From NCBI GenBank assembly GCA_000697665.1, contig KL197722.1, positions 86,844-150,843 on the forward strand: a DNA stretch of 64,000 nucleotides, given 5' to 3'. The position numbers and the translations under genes are program-made. Of the stretch, positions 1 through 12,089 are shown piece after piece (the stretch's first letter is position 1; each line of letters begins with the position of its first letter). Under the pieces are notes generated by a model, which ran no database searches, had not been told where the DNA came from, and saw nothing but the letters and a program-made list of their open reading frames with translations. This stretch comes from Jaapia argillacea MUCL 33604 (lineage: Eukaryota; Basidiomycota; Agaricomycetes; Jaapiales; Jaapiaceae).

Positions 1-839
1 TTGAACCTGGAGGAGATAAGGCCGTTTGAGGAACAGTACGTGTAATAACGACTCATTAATCGACGTACCTGTCATGAAAGAGGATTCATCTGATGCGAGG
101 AATAACATGACATTCGCAATCTCAGACGGGTCCGCAGCCCGCTTTAGCACGTTTGAATTCTCGATAGCATGTCGTGTCTCCTCAGTAAAAGCGCCTGTGT
201 AGAGTTGGGTCTGAGTCGCCCCAGGTTGGATCGTGTTGACCCGTATACCAAGTGGCCCGAATTCTTGTGCTGCGGTGAGCCCCAATCCACGAACAGCCCA
301 TTTGGACGCAACGTAAGGGGAGAATTGTGGTTCGCCATAGAGGGATGCCACAGATGCCGTCAGGACGACCGAACCACCCTTCCCACCATGAGGCGAGGCC
401 TTCATCGCTGCGACCGCGTGCTTCATCCCAAGCCAAGCTATGAGTTGATCAGTCAGGTAGTTGCAACTTGAAGAGCGTGTTAAAATGACTCACGTCCTTT
501 GATATTGATGTTGTACATCTTATCCATCACACTTACATCCGTCCCCAACCAGGATCGCGTGGGATGGCCAGCACCAGCGTTGAGCAACGCGATATCCAAC
601 TTCCCGAACTTTTCAACCCCGAGGAATGAAAACGCCTTCACCTCTTCCTCGTTCGTCACATCTCCTCTGACGAAAACGACGGCGTGATTCCCTTTAAACT
701 CCTTCTCGGCGTTGGCAATATCCAGATCCACTGCAATCACTTTTGCACCCTCCGCCACGAACTTCTTCACCGCTGCCAAGCCAATACCGTTCCCACCGCC
801 AGTGATCAATGCAACTTTACCTTGGAGTCTGCCTGACAT
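1..839 (-). CDS. SDR family oxidoreductase, C-terminus cut by window edge
   Basis: Classical short-chain dehydrogenase/reductase that would use NAD(P)H on an unknown substrate. The start chosen is the ATG at 839 (MSGRLQGKVALITGG), because the reading frame upstream of it has no family similarity. Visible motifs are the nucleotide-binding TGGGNGIG near residue 15, an acidic VDLD at the end of beta-2 (an NAD-type hint), the NAG motif (LLNAGAG), the catalytic S/YxxxK pair (LTASVAS and YVASK), and PGA after the active site. The exons read are 839-494, 437-69 and 8-<1. The introns 438-493 and 9-68 have GT-AG ends and keep phase. The last 30 or so residues lie off the left edge. The substrate cannot be told from sequence. 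Confidence 0.88.
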
Positions 840-1367
840 GATGAAGGCTGGTGTATCGCCTTGGTGAGGAGAGCGCCGTTCTGAGGGAGGGGTGTTGTCG
901 ACATATGTGGCCTTCCGCGTTATCTGTTCAGCCACCCATCAACGGTACTTGGCTCGAATTGGTGGCCCTAGACGCAAGAAAGTATCGCGAGGCAGGTCAC
1001 AAGCACAAGAAGTAGTGATCAGAAGTTCCTTTCAGAACAGGAAGCAAGGCGAAGCTGACTGTGGCAGGACTGTGGCCCACATCGGCTGAGCTGCCTTCGT
1101 ACCAGCACGGTATCAGAAGGTTGGGATTATTTAGACATCCTGAAAACCTAAACCTGAGTCGCCATGTGCTAGTTCAGGCCCATGGTGGGGTGGAGCAATG
1201 CCGATTCGAAGCGTAGTACAGATGACAAGTGATAGAAAAACGTTGGGATGAAGAGTGGCTGTCGCGGTGGTCCAGAGGAAGGTTCCCACGTTTACTGTAA
1301 CATCTTTTCGCCAACTTTCGGAAGTTCACAACTAATCGTCCACACTGTACTGATACAATCCCCAAGG
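840..1367. other. Intergenic, SDR promoter side
   Basis: This lies between the SDR start and the SPB4 stop, both on the minus strand. It should hold the SDR promoter and the SPB4 3-prime UTR. No further gene or clear TATA box was seen. Confidence 0.5.
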
Positions 1368-3866
1368 TCATAATCCCCCAAACTCAGCATCGAATTCTCT
1401 CTGAGGAACGACACCCCTCTTCACCTTCTTCGCCATCTTCTCCTCCCTCGCCAACTCCTTCCAATCCTCCCCTTCCTCATCACCATCCCCCACCCTAGCT
1501 CTCTTCACCCCTGAACCCTCTTTCTTAATCTGCTCCTTCAGCCACTTTCGTTTCCTATCCTTCTTCTCTTTCCGCACCTCCCTCGACTCTTGCCTAACAA
1601 TTTTATCGCTCCAGGCAACATTTTGCTTCTTCTTCTCTGCTCGTTCCGCTTTGCGGGCAGCGTCGTCTTGTGTTTTATTTTGAGCGCGGGTCTTTATATC
1701 GACGAGACGTTTTGCTTCTTGGGCTTTGTCGATGTAAGCGTACGAATTCCACTAAAGCAAAGCCATAATCAGATAGGTGTTCGACGCCCATGCGTCTTGT
1801 TGTTGATAAGGAGACTCTACTCACATCTACTTCGGCATCTGTCCAGTCGTTGGTATTTGCATCTTTCAACTCGGGCATTCGAGGGAGACGAAGTAGGCCA
1901 AAGCTTTTCGCAACCCCAACAAGATCAAGATCTTTGATTCGGAAAATGTACGATGCTTCATGTTTGCAATATGCGCGCACAAACGATACGAAGGATTTCG
2001 TCGCCTGAACAGGGGACTTTGAATAAGAAACGCTGGGAGCACGCAAGGTAGAATCGTCTCGTACCTTGTCAAACAAAGTTCGATCCATCAAAACAGTTTT
2101 TCGAATCTTCTCAAGGATCACTTCGACTTCCGGATCTTCTGTGCTGGTATCCGTGTTTTCAGCAACACCAACACCATCGCTTCCAAGATACCGTCTCTCT
2201 TTCATTGGGATCTTCCTAACAGACATGAAATCTTCACGATGCTTCAGCCATCTCCCAAACTCGTCACCAAGACAGGATAACTCACCAACGTATTCAACCT
2301 CCCTCCCAACAAGCAATACCCAAGCCCTTCCACTCTTCCCCGCCCTAGCCGTCCTCCCACATCGATGCGAGAACGCTTTAGGATCCGAAGGCGGGTCGAA
2401 CTGGATTACAACGTCTACGTCAGGCAAGTCCAGTCCGCGAGCTGCTACGTCTGTTGCTAGGAGTATGGAGGGAGCGGATGGGAGGGCTAGGGACGAGGTG
2501 AAGGCAGAAAGTGTTTTGGTACGGGCGGAAGGAGGTAGGTGGCCGTGTAAGGAGAACAGGGATGTGAAGGTGGGGAGGAGGGAGGGTAAGATCTGATTAT
2601 GTAGTCGCATTAGGTGGGAGAAAGTAACAGGATAGGGGTGCTTACGCGGTAAAAGTAGTCGACACAAGCGCAGGTGGCGAAATACACGATAAATCGGGAG
2701 GACTGATGCTTGGATACCTCATGTGCGATGATCCTTGTGAGCTGTACCGTCTTCTCAGATGCCCGACAAGGAAGATAAAAATTCGCCAAACTGATAAAAG
2801 GTCATCAAAATCGGGTCTGAAATTCAAAATAAGGTGGAGAGGAGCTCACTTTGCTGGGATTCGTCTTTCTTGTGTCACCTCCTGAATAGACGAAGAACCA
2901 TCCCCTTTCGTTTTGGTCTTCTTCGACTGGACTTTGACAACAATCCGAGCAGGGTTCCGTAAACCGACTCGAACGAGTTCGGAGATAGCGTCAGCGTCAG
3001 TCATAGTCGCGCTGAACAGTCCTGTGCGCCTTTGTTTGGGAAGATGTGTGATGATTTGGGTCAGATTTTTCTGGAATCCTAGGTCGAGCAACCTAGGGAC
3101 GGATCAGCGAAGAAGCGAAGTAGTTGGATGAAATAGACATACCTATCAGCCTCGTCTAGTACCAGTACCTCGAGTTCCTTCACACTGACGGCTCCCCTCC
3201 CTTTCCCTAAGAGAAACTCTTCGATACGGCCGGGAGTACCGATGACGATATCAGCACCTGTTGAAAGGAAACGCTGGACGTCTTGGGCAGGAGAGGAATC
3301 ATCTGATGATACGAGAAGTAGGGCAGGGGGGTATTCTGGCTCAGAAACAACGATATTCTCTTCGTGAGATGGTCCAGGTGAGGACTCTCGAGACGAAGGG
3401 AGGGAAGATGGTTGTGACGAAAGGAACAGAGAGAAGATCGAATGAATTTGGGTTGCAAGTTCCCTGTATTCAGTAATTTGAAGATTATTGGGACTGTGAA
3501 TGGATGATAGTCTGCAGAGCGCGCCGTACCTTGTCGGACTGATGATCAAAGCTCCAACCTCATGCTTCCGGAATTTCGTCTCTCTCCGAATCAACCTCTC
3601 CAATATGGGGATAACAAAGGCTAGCGTTTTCCCTGACCCTGTGACGGCTTCTACGACGACGTCTTTATGCTGCATGAAGAGTGGAATCGTGGATGCTTGA
3701 ACGGGTGTCATTTGGGTGAGACCCATCGACTGGATCACATCTAAACTTCATGACTGAACAATTAGATAGACAAAAGAGCACTATTGAACCAAGAACCTCA
3801 CATCCATGAAGTAAGAGGGGTTGGGAGCGAGGACCATGATCCCGCGAAGGCAGTTGGGTTCGACAT
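1368..3866 (-). CDS. SPB4: ATP-dependent rRNA helicase Spb4 (DDX55)
   Basis: DEAD-box RNA helicase for 60S subunit assembly in the nucleolus (known for Spb4/DDX55). Eight exons close in frame to 693 aa: 3866-3802, 3745-3530, 3463-3143, 3092-2850, 2790-2646, 2592-2065, 2004-1825, 1751-1368. The order of motifs is Q motif (QMTPVQAS), Walker A (AVTGSGKT), Ia (SPTRELA after splicing), TPGR, DEAD (LDEADR), SAT (FSATMT), [10 protein letters not shown] and HRCGRTAR. The C-terminus is long and lysine-rich and contains KERRYLGS, as in Spb4. The N-terminal junction at 3801/3746 uses a GAAG acceptor; the TTTAG three to eight bases further on would break the frame. The loop between motifs Ia and GG is extended and serine-rich. 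Two introns lack in-frame stops, so retained forms would stay open. Confidence 0.95.
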
Positions 3867-4226
3867 TGGTCGAGGAAGATCTCGGCAGCCGGTCAGTCTA
3901 AGGCAAGCAGTCGGGTCCTCAACACCAGATACACTCCTGGTTGAAAAATGGTCGTAGGATTACCAGGCCAGGTCGCCAGAGTTTTGCTCGCAAGATCAGA
4001 ACGAAAACAGTGCGAACAAGAAATTCTGGGTGGAAATTTGGTGGAAGTTAGAAATCGTGGGACATGGAGATTGGCCTTCACTATGTCCGGCTAACTCGAC
4101 TATCCGACTCCCATCCACTGAATCACATAAATATCATTATATCGATGGTTCTCTGCTGTGTAGTACGCCTACGCTATAATGGAGGAGGGAACGCGTCCCT
4201 GTTCTTCAAAAAACCAATTCCTAGGC
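3867..4226. promoter_or_regulatory. Divergent promoter, SPB4 / CoA-transferase
   Basis: Only 360 bases separate the start of SPB4 (minus) from the start of the CoA-transferase gene (plus), so both promoters must lie here. No strong TATA box was recognised. The division between the two genes is inferred. Confidence 0.5.
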
Positions 4227-6056
4227 ATGCAACTCCTTCCAAGAGGTATGTTCCCTCTCGTTTCTGAAATCTGAAATCCTGCCAGAAACCAGGCTTGTTT
4301 CTCTATCTCCAACCGACGCGTTTCAAGTTGACCAAGGCTCACCGTCTTCCCAAACCTAGGTATTACTCCTCAGCACCCGACACTCTTCCAGACCTCCCAC
4401 TCTCCGGGATACGCGTCTTAGAACTAGGTCAACTAATCGCTGGCCCATTCGCCGGTCAACTTCTTGGGTTAGTCGACCCAACCATCACCAAGATCCCTCT
4501 CTTGTTCACTGGCACAGCCGCGCAACAAAAACAGTCACTACGGGGCAGAAATCATAAAGATAGAAACTCCAAAAACTGGTGATCCGCTCAGGACATGGAG
4601 AGAACTGGATGTGGATGGGACCAGTCCTTGGTGGAGGAGTATTGGGAGGAACAAGAAAAGTGTGACGATTGATATGAGGAAAGAGGAGGGACGAGAGTGA
4701 GTGCTAACGACACTTTCCTATATTCATTCGGCTTAATTTCAACGTCACAATGCTCAACAGGATCGTAAAGAAGCTCGCCATCAAAAGCGATGTTATCATC
4801 GAAAACTTCAAACCAGGCAGTGAGTGGTTCTATCCCACCCATCTGCCATTGCTTCCTTCAACTTCCGTTCCCTCCAGCCCTAGAAAAGTGGGGCCTTGGT
4901 CCATCGGACCTCCACCCACACAATCCCTCCTTAATCTTCACCCGGGTAAGCGGATATGGCCAAACAGGCCCTTGGTCCTCCCGACCAGGCTACGCCTCAG
5001 TCTGTGAAGCAGAATCAGGCTTCCGATTCATCAACGGTTTCCCTGACCCCGAAACTGGGATGTTGGCCGGCCCACCAGTGAGACCGAACATTAGCTTGGG
5101 TGATTCAGTCGCGGGGTTGCACGCCGCTTTTGGAACTGTGGGTTGAACGTGGTTATTTTTTTCTTGGTGGCATTCGTTTTTACTTGCGTTTTGTCGGTGG
5201 TTAGGTGCTTGCTCTGTTGGCTAGACGAGTTAAGAATGATCAAGGAAAACCTGGAGGTCAGACCGTCGATGTTAGTATCATGGAAAGGTAAGGAACATTC
5301 GCTTGTCCTGCATTTATTGCTGCGTTAATGCGAGGTGCCATTCAGTATGATGAACCTCATGGAAGGCATCATTCCCGAATATGATCGCAAGGGAAAGGTG
5401 AGGAGTTCAGTTTCCCAGCGCTGAGGCTCCTCTCATTCCTTATTTTCCAACAGATCCGTGGTCCATCAGGTTCCTCCGTCACAGGCATAGTACCAACGAA
5501 CGCCTACCCATGCCTCCCTTCCCCCTCCGCTCCTCAATCTCCGACATACGTGATCATCGGAGCCAACGGCGAAAGCATCTACAACCGTCTCATGAACGCC
5601 ATCGACCGAACGGACCTAACGGGGCCACTCTACACCCACAACAACAACCGTGTGCTCCGTCAAACAGAGATCGAAGAAGGTATCTCCGGGTGGACGAGTG
5701 TGAGGAGCGTTGAAGAAGTGGAGAGAGTCTTGAGAGAGGCGGACGTACCGACTGGACGGGTCGTGAGTGTGAAGGAGATTGTAGAGAATGAGCAAGTGCA
5801 GGCTAGGGGCATGATTGAGGAGGTTTGGGTCGATGGCAATGGCGGTGGAGTGGAGAATGCGTCGGACGGCGCTCGGACTGGTTGGAACGTCAAAGTCCCA
5901 AAGATCGTCCCTGTCTTGAGGGGATGCGACACAAAGACTAGGTGGGCAGGGCCGGACCTTGGTCAACACACAGAAGAAGTACTCGTGGAGGAACTTGGTA
6001 TGGCTGTAGAGGAAGTTGCGCGACTTCGGCAGGCTGGGATTCTGGGTTCGGAATAA
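4227..6056 (+). CDS. Class III (CaiB/BaiF) CoA-transferase, mitochondrial
   Basis: Family III CoA-transferase, close in type to the succinyl-CoA:glutarate/dicarboxylate transferases of mitochondria; the exact acid pair is not provable here. Eight exons close to 470 aa: 4227-4245, 4293-4467, 4535-4696, 4761-4819, 4878-5137, 5205-5287, 5346-5397, 5454-6056. The start at 4227 is supported because only that frame joins through the short 47-base intron to the conserved body. The N-terminus is basic and amphipathic and ends in RYYSSA, a typical mitochondrial presequence and cleavage context. Conserved blocks are LELGQLIAGPFAGQLLG, IIKIE, RNKKS, DVIIENFKPG, SGYGQTGP, and SLGDSVAG, which carries the likely catalytic Asp. 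It is divergent from SPB4 and convergent with the mannanase. Confidence 0.9.
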
Positions 6057-6365
6057 AATGGGGTATGGGTACTTGTCACGTCACCTTGCCCAGAATGTAC
6101 CACACGACGGCCGGCCATGGCAATTATATATTGAATCCACTTTCGTTGAATTTGCCGCTTCGCAGACTGACAAGTTCACACTTCAATGTCGATGTTTTCG
6201 ATCGGGATGGCCTTCATGCTAGGCTGTGCAACAAGGCTAGATGCCCAGGTACCAATGTATTTTACATGTTCCAATACGACTTTATCAAGCCACGGTCTCC
6301 GAACAGAAGATACTAGACACCGCATTGGTCAACATGGTGAAGCGAAAGATGACAACAAAGGTCAC
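6057..6365. other. Convergent intergenic spacer
   Basis: This holds the 3-prime ends of the CoA-transferase (plus) and the mannanase (minus) transcripts. No gene was seen. Confidence 0.5.
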
Positions 6366-8376
6366 TCACTTCCTCGCCCCAAAGCAAGAGAAATCCCCTT
6401 CGCCGACTGGTAAGTTTTGCTGTGCCATATTATAGATATGCTGACGGATAATTGGCCAATCTGTATCGTTAACGTAGTAGTTCAGTCCAGGAGTATAAGT
6501 TGAGTTCGGGGAGTTGTTCTCAGCGATGGGCGAGCCGTCCGGAGGAGCTATCCAGAATGCTACAGGTAAAACAAAACCATAAGCTCACAGTCGTCAACAT
6601 TGATTATGACAAGATAACGAACACCAGAAGAGGTCCCCGGCGATTCCGATATCTTCAGTGACGGAGTAGTAGTATTGTTCGAAGCTCATCCTATCGGGGG
6701 AACCACTGTCAGTAACCTCGGTGAGGTCGGGAAGAGACAATGATGTCACCTATCAGTCCTCTGCGCAAAACCATACTCTTCGTTAATGACCGGCTTGCCG
6801 ACTTGTGCGCCAATCGTACGATGTTGCCGAATCCACTGCTCGCCCCACTCGAATGATAGATCATAACTTGTAGTGCCGGCTCCCCAACCATGATCGCTGT
6901 AGCGAGATTAGGAACTCTCGGATAGGGGAGATGTCAGGAGAGGGCAGCTCACGGATACGTGTGGAATGTTCCAAAATCGATATTCTTGAGTTGGAGGTTG
7001 GCTTCAAAGTCAATGCCGTTAAAGCCATCGTACAACCTTAGATCGAGTTGAGGTCCAAATGCGACTTATAAAGACAGAAGTCTGCTTACCAGTTATCAAC
7101 TAGACTGGGGTTGTTGAACCAGCCTTCATCTCCAATGGTGACCATGGTGTTCGGAGCAATAGACTTGATATAAGTGGATATGTCGTCGATCCAGGCAGTC
7201 ATCGCTATGGCAGGATCACTTTTGAGTATCTTCGCCAGAATAGCGATGAGATATCTCACTGGCTGTGGTACAGTTCTGACTCTTGATATCGGTGTAGCTC
7301 AAGCAACGCGCTGAAATTTCCTTTAATTAAGGGCAAAATGCCAGTTGAACAGAGCGCTCACGTTCGTTCATCAACTCCCATGCAAAGAAGGTTGCATCGT
7401 CTTTGTATGCAATACCCTATCCGAATGCGTATGAGCTTGGGGTCAAGAATCAAATCAAAATGACGAACGGTATAGTTGTTAACGCGGTTGAGCATGTGTG
7501 AGATATATCCCTTGTAGAGATCAATGAGTTCCGGTTGAGTGAAGAAGTCCGAGTGGCTGGGAAGAACGTGTTAATCCTACTAACCACAGCAAGAACAAAA
7601 TATGTTCGCTTACTAGTTATAGCCTGTTTGATGCAGGTAATAGTGCACGCCGCCGTAGTCCTGGAAATTGTCAACTTAGCGAGCGAAAACGATGGGGTTA
7701 TTGGGAACTAACGGGCCAGTTATTGGCGAGAGTGGCAATGAGTTTGATACCATAGTCTCTTGCACGTTTGACTACATAATCCAGATGTCCAATGCCTTCG
7801 GGACTGTCGTTGAAAGCTTGCTCAGTCCCGTTGATGGTGTGGAACCAGCTAGATACGGACGATGGACATTAGGAAGATGTCTCATTCTAAATGGGATAAT
7901 AGGTACCCGTCATTAAAGAACCTATCGGTAGGGTGTCAGTTCACCGAAAAGCTGTTCACGGCTGGGAGGAGGGAGCTTACCAGGTTCGGACCACACCAAT
8001 TCCTTGGGCGGAAAGATTGCCGAATGCAGAATCCACCCAGTCATCCGTTTGGTTCATGAGCCAGTATGCATTAGCACCGGCGAACTAACAAATGGATAAA
8101 ATTAGCTCAAAAACAAGGTGAATATCCCGGATAGCCCACATAGTATGGCATGCCATTTAATTGAAACGCATCCCCGTAGGGTTTCACGAAGCTGTCCACA
8201 TAGCTTGGGGAGGTATTGGGAACTACAGGCGTGATAGTTGGCGTCTTGGAAGGAACTGGGGCATAAGCGGTCGTTGAAGCAGCCTGTCGACGCCAGAAGT
8301 TCGCAGCTCTGGAGGCAGTCGTCAGTGGGGCAAATAACCCAGCGAGGGCAACCAAAGCAAGTCGCTGGTTGACCAT
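6366..8376 (-). CDS. Secreted endo-1,4-beta-mannanase, GH5 subfamily 7
   Basis: Glycoside hydrolase that cleaves the mannan backbone outside the cell. Its first exon gives a signal peptide ([18 protein letters not shown], then TTASRA), a Thr/Pro/Ser linker, and the family start [10 protein letters not shown]. Further exons give [15 protein letters not shown], the acid/base Glu in [26 protein letters not shown], and the nucleophile Glu in KPVINEEYG, followed by GDLFW and a C-terminal segment ending CFGARK. About twelve exons are needed; one is only 15 bases (7907-7921). The intron after GDLFW is ambiguous: a GTTCGT donor with a TGTAG or GATAG acceptor keeps the frame. The family and the two catalytic Glu are clear. 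The enzyme fits wood- or litter-decay feeding. Confidence 0.9.
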
Positions 8377-8440
8377 CTTACGAGACTAGAGTCAAGAACG
8401 AATGTCCTATTCTTCGTTTGGAGGGAAGTTGCACCTCTAG

Positions 8441-8447
8441 ATTTATA
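8441..8447 (-). promoter_or_regulatory. TATA box of mannanase gene
   Basis: TATAAAT on the minus strand, about 65 bases upstream of the mannanase ATG at 8376. Confidence 0.5.
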
Positions 8448-9397
8448 TGCACGATTTTGGGTGTGGAAGTTGGAGAGACGTACATGGCCCCATGATGGAT
8501 CGATGAACTCTGAGACACACCGGAGTACGTCACAGTAGCCAAACCGTGTAAGGCGATGAGGGTAGTACATTCATCCTGAATTTTGCGAGAGAATTAATGG
8601 CTACACTGCGAAGGACACATGGGCGAGATGCCGTACCTCAAAACGTCGCCCAAAATGCAAAGCAAGACGCCTACCGACATTTTCCCGCGTTCAACGGCTA
8701 TGCACGGAAAACCAAGGCAATCAAGTCTTAACAATTCCTGACAACCGCGAAGTAATTCATCACTTCACAATTGAGCTGGCCAGGGATCGTCGACTAACAA
8801 CAGAGACTATGGAGCAGCTGAAAATTTACCAAAGTGTTCCCAAATCGACTACAATAAAAAGATATTGAGAGCGACCAGTGAGAGAACCAGGGATTCTGAG
8901 ACACCTCGTTGCAGAGAATGTGGGGGCTATTCCAGGGCAGTCTCGTCATTAACGGCCGAGGTGAGTGAGATCCGCTCCTCTGGAGAAGCCCGATGAACGG
9001 CAGGAGTGAGACGAGCTGCAGGCTCCGGTCCGCGACAATGGGCGATATTTCCGTAGATCGATGAGATAGAGGCCTGAGGGGGGGCAACTGAGAAAATATG
9101 ACGGTGGTTGAAAGGCCAGCGGAATGGGAGGTGGAGATTGAGAGTCGACGTAACATGTGACAGTCACGACATGGCCGCAACATGTCTGCCTTGACGAGTG
9201 GAGATACCAGAACTGAGGACATGCATGGAACAGGCCTGGGGGTGCTTGAGGGCTGGTCCCAAAGAAGTTGCCAAACCCGCCCCGCCAAGATCAGCATCCC
9301 ACCACGAGTTAACCCCGTCCAAATCATTCTGGAACGAATAACAAGATATCTTCTCAATCATCTTACATTCCAAGCAACACATCCCAGTCTTCGATTC
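8448..9397. other. Intergenic, mannanase upstream / lactonase 3-prime side
   Basis: About 950 bases between two minus-strand genes. Open frames here (for example 8794-9357 minus) show no domain, no credible splice structure and no family resemblance. Nothing else was recognised. Confidence 0.45.
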
Positions 9398-10573
9398 CTA
9401 AACCCACAAGAAACCGGTAGGGGCCTTGATATCCATATCCGCAACAACTTCTTTCAAACCCTTCCCACCATCAACTCTCTCAAAGATCTTCACCCCATGC
9501 CCATTCACCCCTCCCGCAACTAACCACTTATCATCCTCACCCCCAAACACCATTCCCCTCAAATGTTCCAAACCCGTACTCACCTCCGCGACAAACTCAA
9601 ACGGTGAGGCTGAGAAGATCGCGATGGTATCTCCAGTAGAGTCTGGGTCGTTTCGGTTTGAGACGTAGATGTAAGGAGTGGTGAACGTCTTGTTGGGAGC
9701 CGGGATGAGAATTTCCGCAGCTAGCATTCCTGTTGGATGAGGTTCAGGTTTGTGCCGAGTGGGTAAGCAAGCGATGAGCTTCGGCGAAGAGGGGAGGGGA
9801 GGAAACTCATGTGCAGCGAGGTAGCAAGATAGCTCCAGCACAGTGAAAAGTACCCCCTCTGAATCGCAAAAACATTAGGCGTCATGAAGCGGGAGATGTT
9901 ACGCGGATTACACCTACCATAGAATGCCACATGTCTGGGCCCTCCGCCGGGTTGATACTCCACAAACCCTTTCGTCTCCCAAATGCCGCTATCGGTCTTG
10001 AAGTATCTCAACACCTTATCAGAACCCAAATCCGGGACCAAAAGTTCTTCGCGCTCAGGATGAATGATAATTTGGTGGGGATGGGGGACCTTCTGCCTCT
10101 CAGGGTTTGGACCCGACCCAGTCAAATGCGACGACGACAAAACGCGCGAGGTGTCGAGTTGAGAGGGGTTTGGATTCAGGGACAAGGTGACGACAGAGGC
10201 GGAGGAGTACTGTGGAAGAAGTAAACTTGCATTGATATGATAAGCTCCAGGAAATATGGTGAACAGGACGTACGTTTCCGATGATTAGCTCATCCTTGTA
10301 GGCGAGCAATGTGCAAGGATCTGCTCCTCCACTCGATACCTCACTAACCACCTTTCCTCTCCATTCCGCATCATATTCCACAGCGACAATCTTGCCATCA
10401 GGTTGTTCCAAGCCAGCATAAACGAGAGAGGGATTGGTGGAGTGAGGTGTGATCCAAGACGGGTGATGACCAACGACAACGCTCGACACCAGCTTCAGCG
10501 ATGGAACATTCGGATCGAAAGCGAGAGTGTATATCTCGTTCGTGTACGAACCGACCAAGATATGAAAGATCAT
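9398..10573 (-). CDS. YbhE-type lactonase, 7-bladed beta-propeller
   Basis: Lactonase/3-carboxy-cis,cis-muconate-lactonizing-like family (6-phosphogluconolactonase of the YbhE type). Members hydrolyse or form sugar or aromatic lactones; which one is not shown. Three exons close to 350 aa: 10573-10274, 10209-9918, 9858-9398. Typical pieces are FHILVGSYT at the start, HPSWITPH, GGADPCTL, HPHQIIIHPERE, VPDLGSDKV, GPRHVAF, YIYVSNRN, HLRGMVFGG and the terminal ADMDIKAPTGFLWV. The acceptor of intron 2 is chosen by frame (CAG at 9859). There is no signal peptide, so it is probably cytosolic. Confidence 0.85.
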
Positions 10574-10610
10574 GATCGCCAGAAGTGTCGTATCAAAGAT
10601 TTGCTGGTTT

Positions 10611-10617
10611 ATTTATA
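10611..10617 (-). promoter_or_regulatory. TATA box of lactonase gene
   Basis: TATAAAT on the minus strand, 38 bases upstream of the ATG at 10573. This implies a very short 5-prime UTR. Confidence 0.5.
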
Positions 10618-12089
10618 TCGTGCAGTCACCGCTTCTAACCAGGCAGCCAGCGAGATGGCAAAAGTTGTGGCCTGCTTGAAACAGTATTGGTCTTATACTA
10701 AGTCTTGGCACCATATGTCCGAAATATGTCCGAATATCGCTTTATCTCTTCGTACTCGAGACATAATCCCTCAAACTTGGCCGACGTTAGAAGGTCAATG
10801 TCGGGGAGTCCGCTCCTGAAGCCGGTAGACGTGCTTTGAGCTGGTGATTGTCCATACGAACCTTTACGGATTAAACGGGAAGCAATCACAATGATAACGC
10901 ACGCTAGCAACTCACCATGGTTCATTCTAACGTCTTCGAACCGACCTTTTTCCATTCATAGGTGAACCATATCGTTCCGTGTGTTCCGTCCATCCCGTCA
11001 GTTCCGATGTCAACCTGTTCTTCTTCTATCCGGGTGGAGGAGGCAAGTCATTTTTGAACCTCCCATTGCCTGAAGATGTTGCAGGTGATGGTACCGCTCA
11101 TGTAGCGCCACCTGAAGAGATATCTGGAAGGTGCCCGCGCCGAGGAGTAGCGGTGAAAGCTCGGCCACGCTATACCTTACGAGGTCTGCTCCGGAGGGTA
11201 TGCAAATTGCTCGTTGCCTGCAATGGAGGAATGGTTGACCATGAAACGTTGATCGTGGTGGAAGACACGTCGATTGTAGCAGGTGGTTCGGGGTGGTGTC
11301 GGAGCAGTGGCTAAAGGATCCAACGAAGATCCAATTTTGATCACGGCGACGTTTCTCCAAGCTCAGAAGCACCGAGTGAGTGCGACATTGAGCACTATAT
11401 GGAGGACGATCCAGTCGGAAGGATACCAAAGTCACAGCGAGAAGACACCAGTTTCTAAGTCATGGGACGGGAGTAGACGCAAATTCACCCGACGTCAACT
11501 ATTGTCGCTGCATGGAGAAGCACCGCAGGTCGCAGTAAGTAGTGGAAGCCAGAAGGTCGCCAAATTGGACCTTCGCAATGTATCCTCAGCGGTTGATACG
11601 ATGTTGAAGCGGTAGGTAGGGCGACGTAGAGGTCAGCAGATCCACGCTGGTGGTGGTTGAGAGCAGGGACAACGGATATTATTTTCTCCCTAGTCACACC
11701 ACTATGGGAAAACAGTTAAGAAAAGCCACAGATAGTATTAATGACAATGGCCCGTGAGATCTAAAATATACAGCAGGCTCTCCGACCCCCATGCTACGGT
11801 CCGGTCAGGTCTATGTGCGTTACCCACTGGCTCAAGCAGCAACTAGACCCGATATTGAGTACAACGCGTTCGACCTCAGCCCCATCCCTCACTCCTCCGA
11901 CAACTATTCCGCATCCCGTTGGCAGGAACAATCCCCACGCCATCTCGAATCCAGCAGGTGTAATGAAGGAGCAACTCTGCCGTCGAGGTCACCGGCCTCG
12001 GGGATGGGTGTGTTGAAGCTGATCCAAGGTAGTGCTGAATGTCCTCGAGCGGGTACAGGCGATTCTCTGCTGCGCGTCACTGTGGGCTA
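10618..12089. other. Unassigned 1.5 kb, possible small minus-strand gene
   Basis: No recognised family. One weak candidate is a two-exon minus-strand frame, ATG at 10955 to stop at 10698, with a good GTGAGT donor after MEKGRFEDVRMNH and an AAAG acceptor. It would give about 67 residues of unknown type. Frames at 10979-11435 on both strands look like chance. The rest should include 3-prime flank of the gene that ends at 12090. Confidence 0.25.

Noticed and set aside
8794-9357. 188-codon open frame on the minus strand
   Set aside because: Composition looks random, with no domain, signal peptide or splice structure. It lies in the upstream region of the mannanase gene.
10979-11435. Overlapping open frames on both strands
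   Set aside because: They are shadows of each other with no recognisable motif; low-complexity cysteine/histidine content suggests chance.
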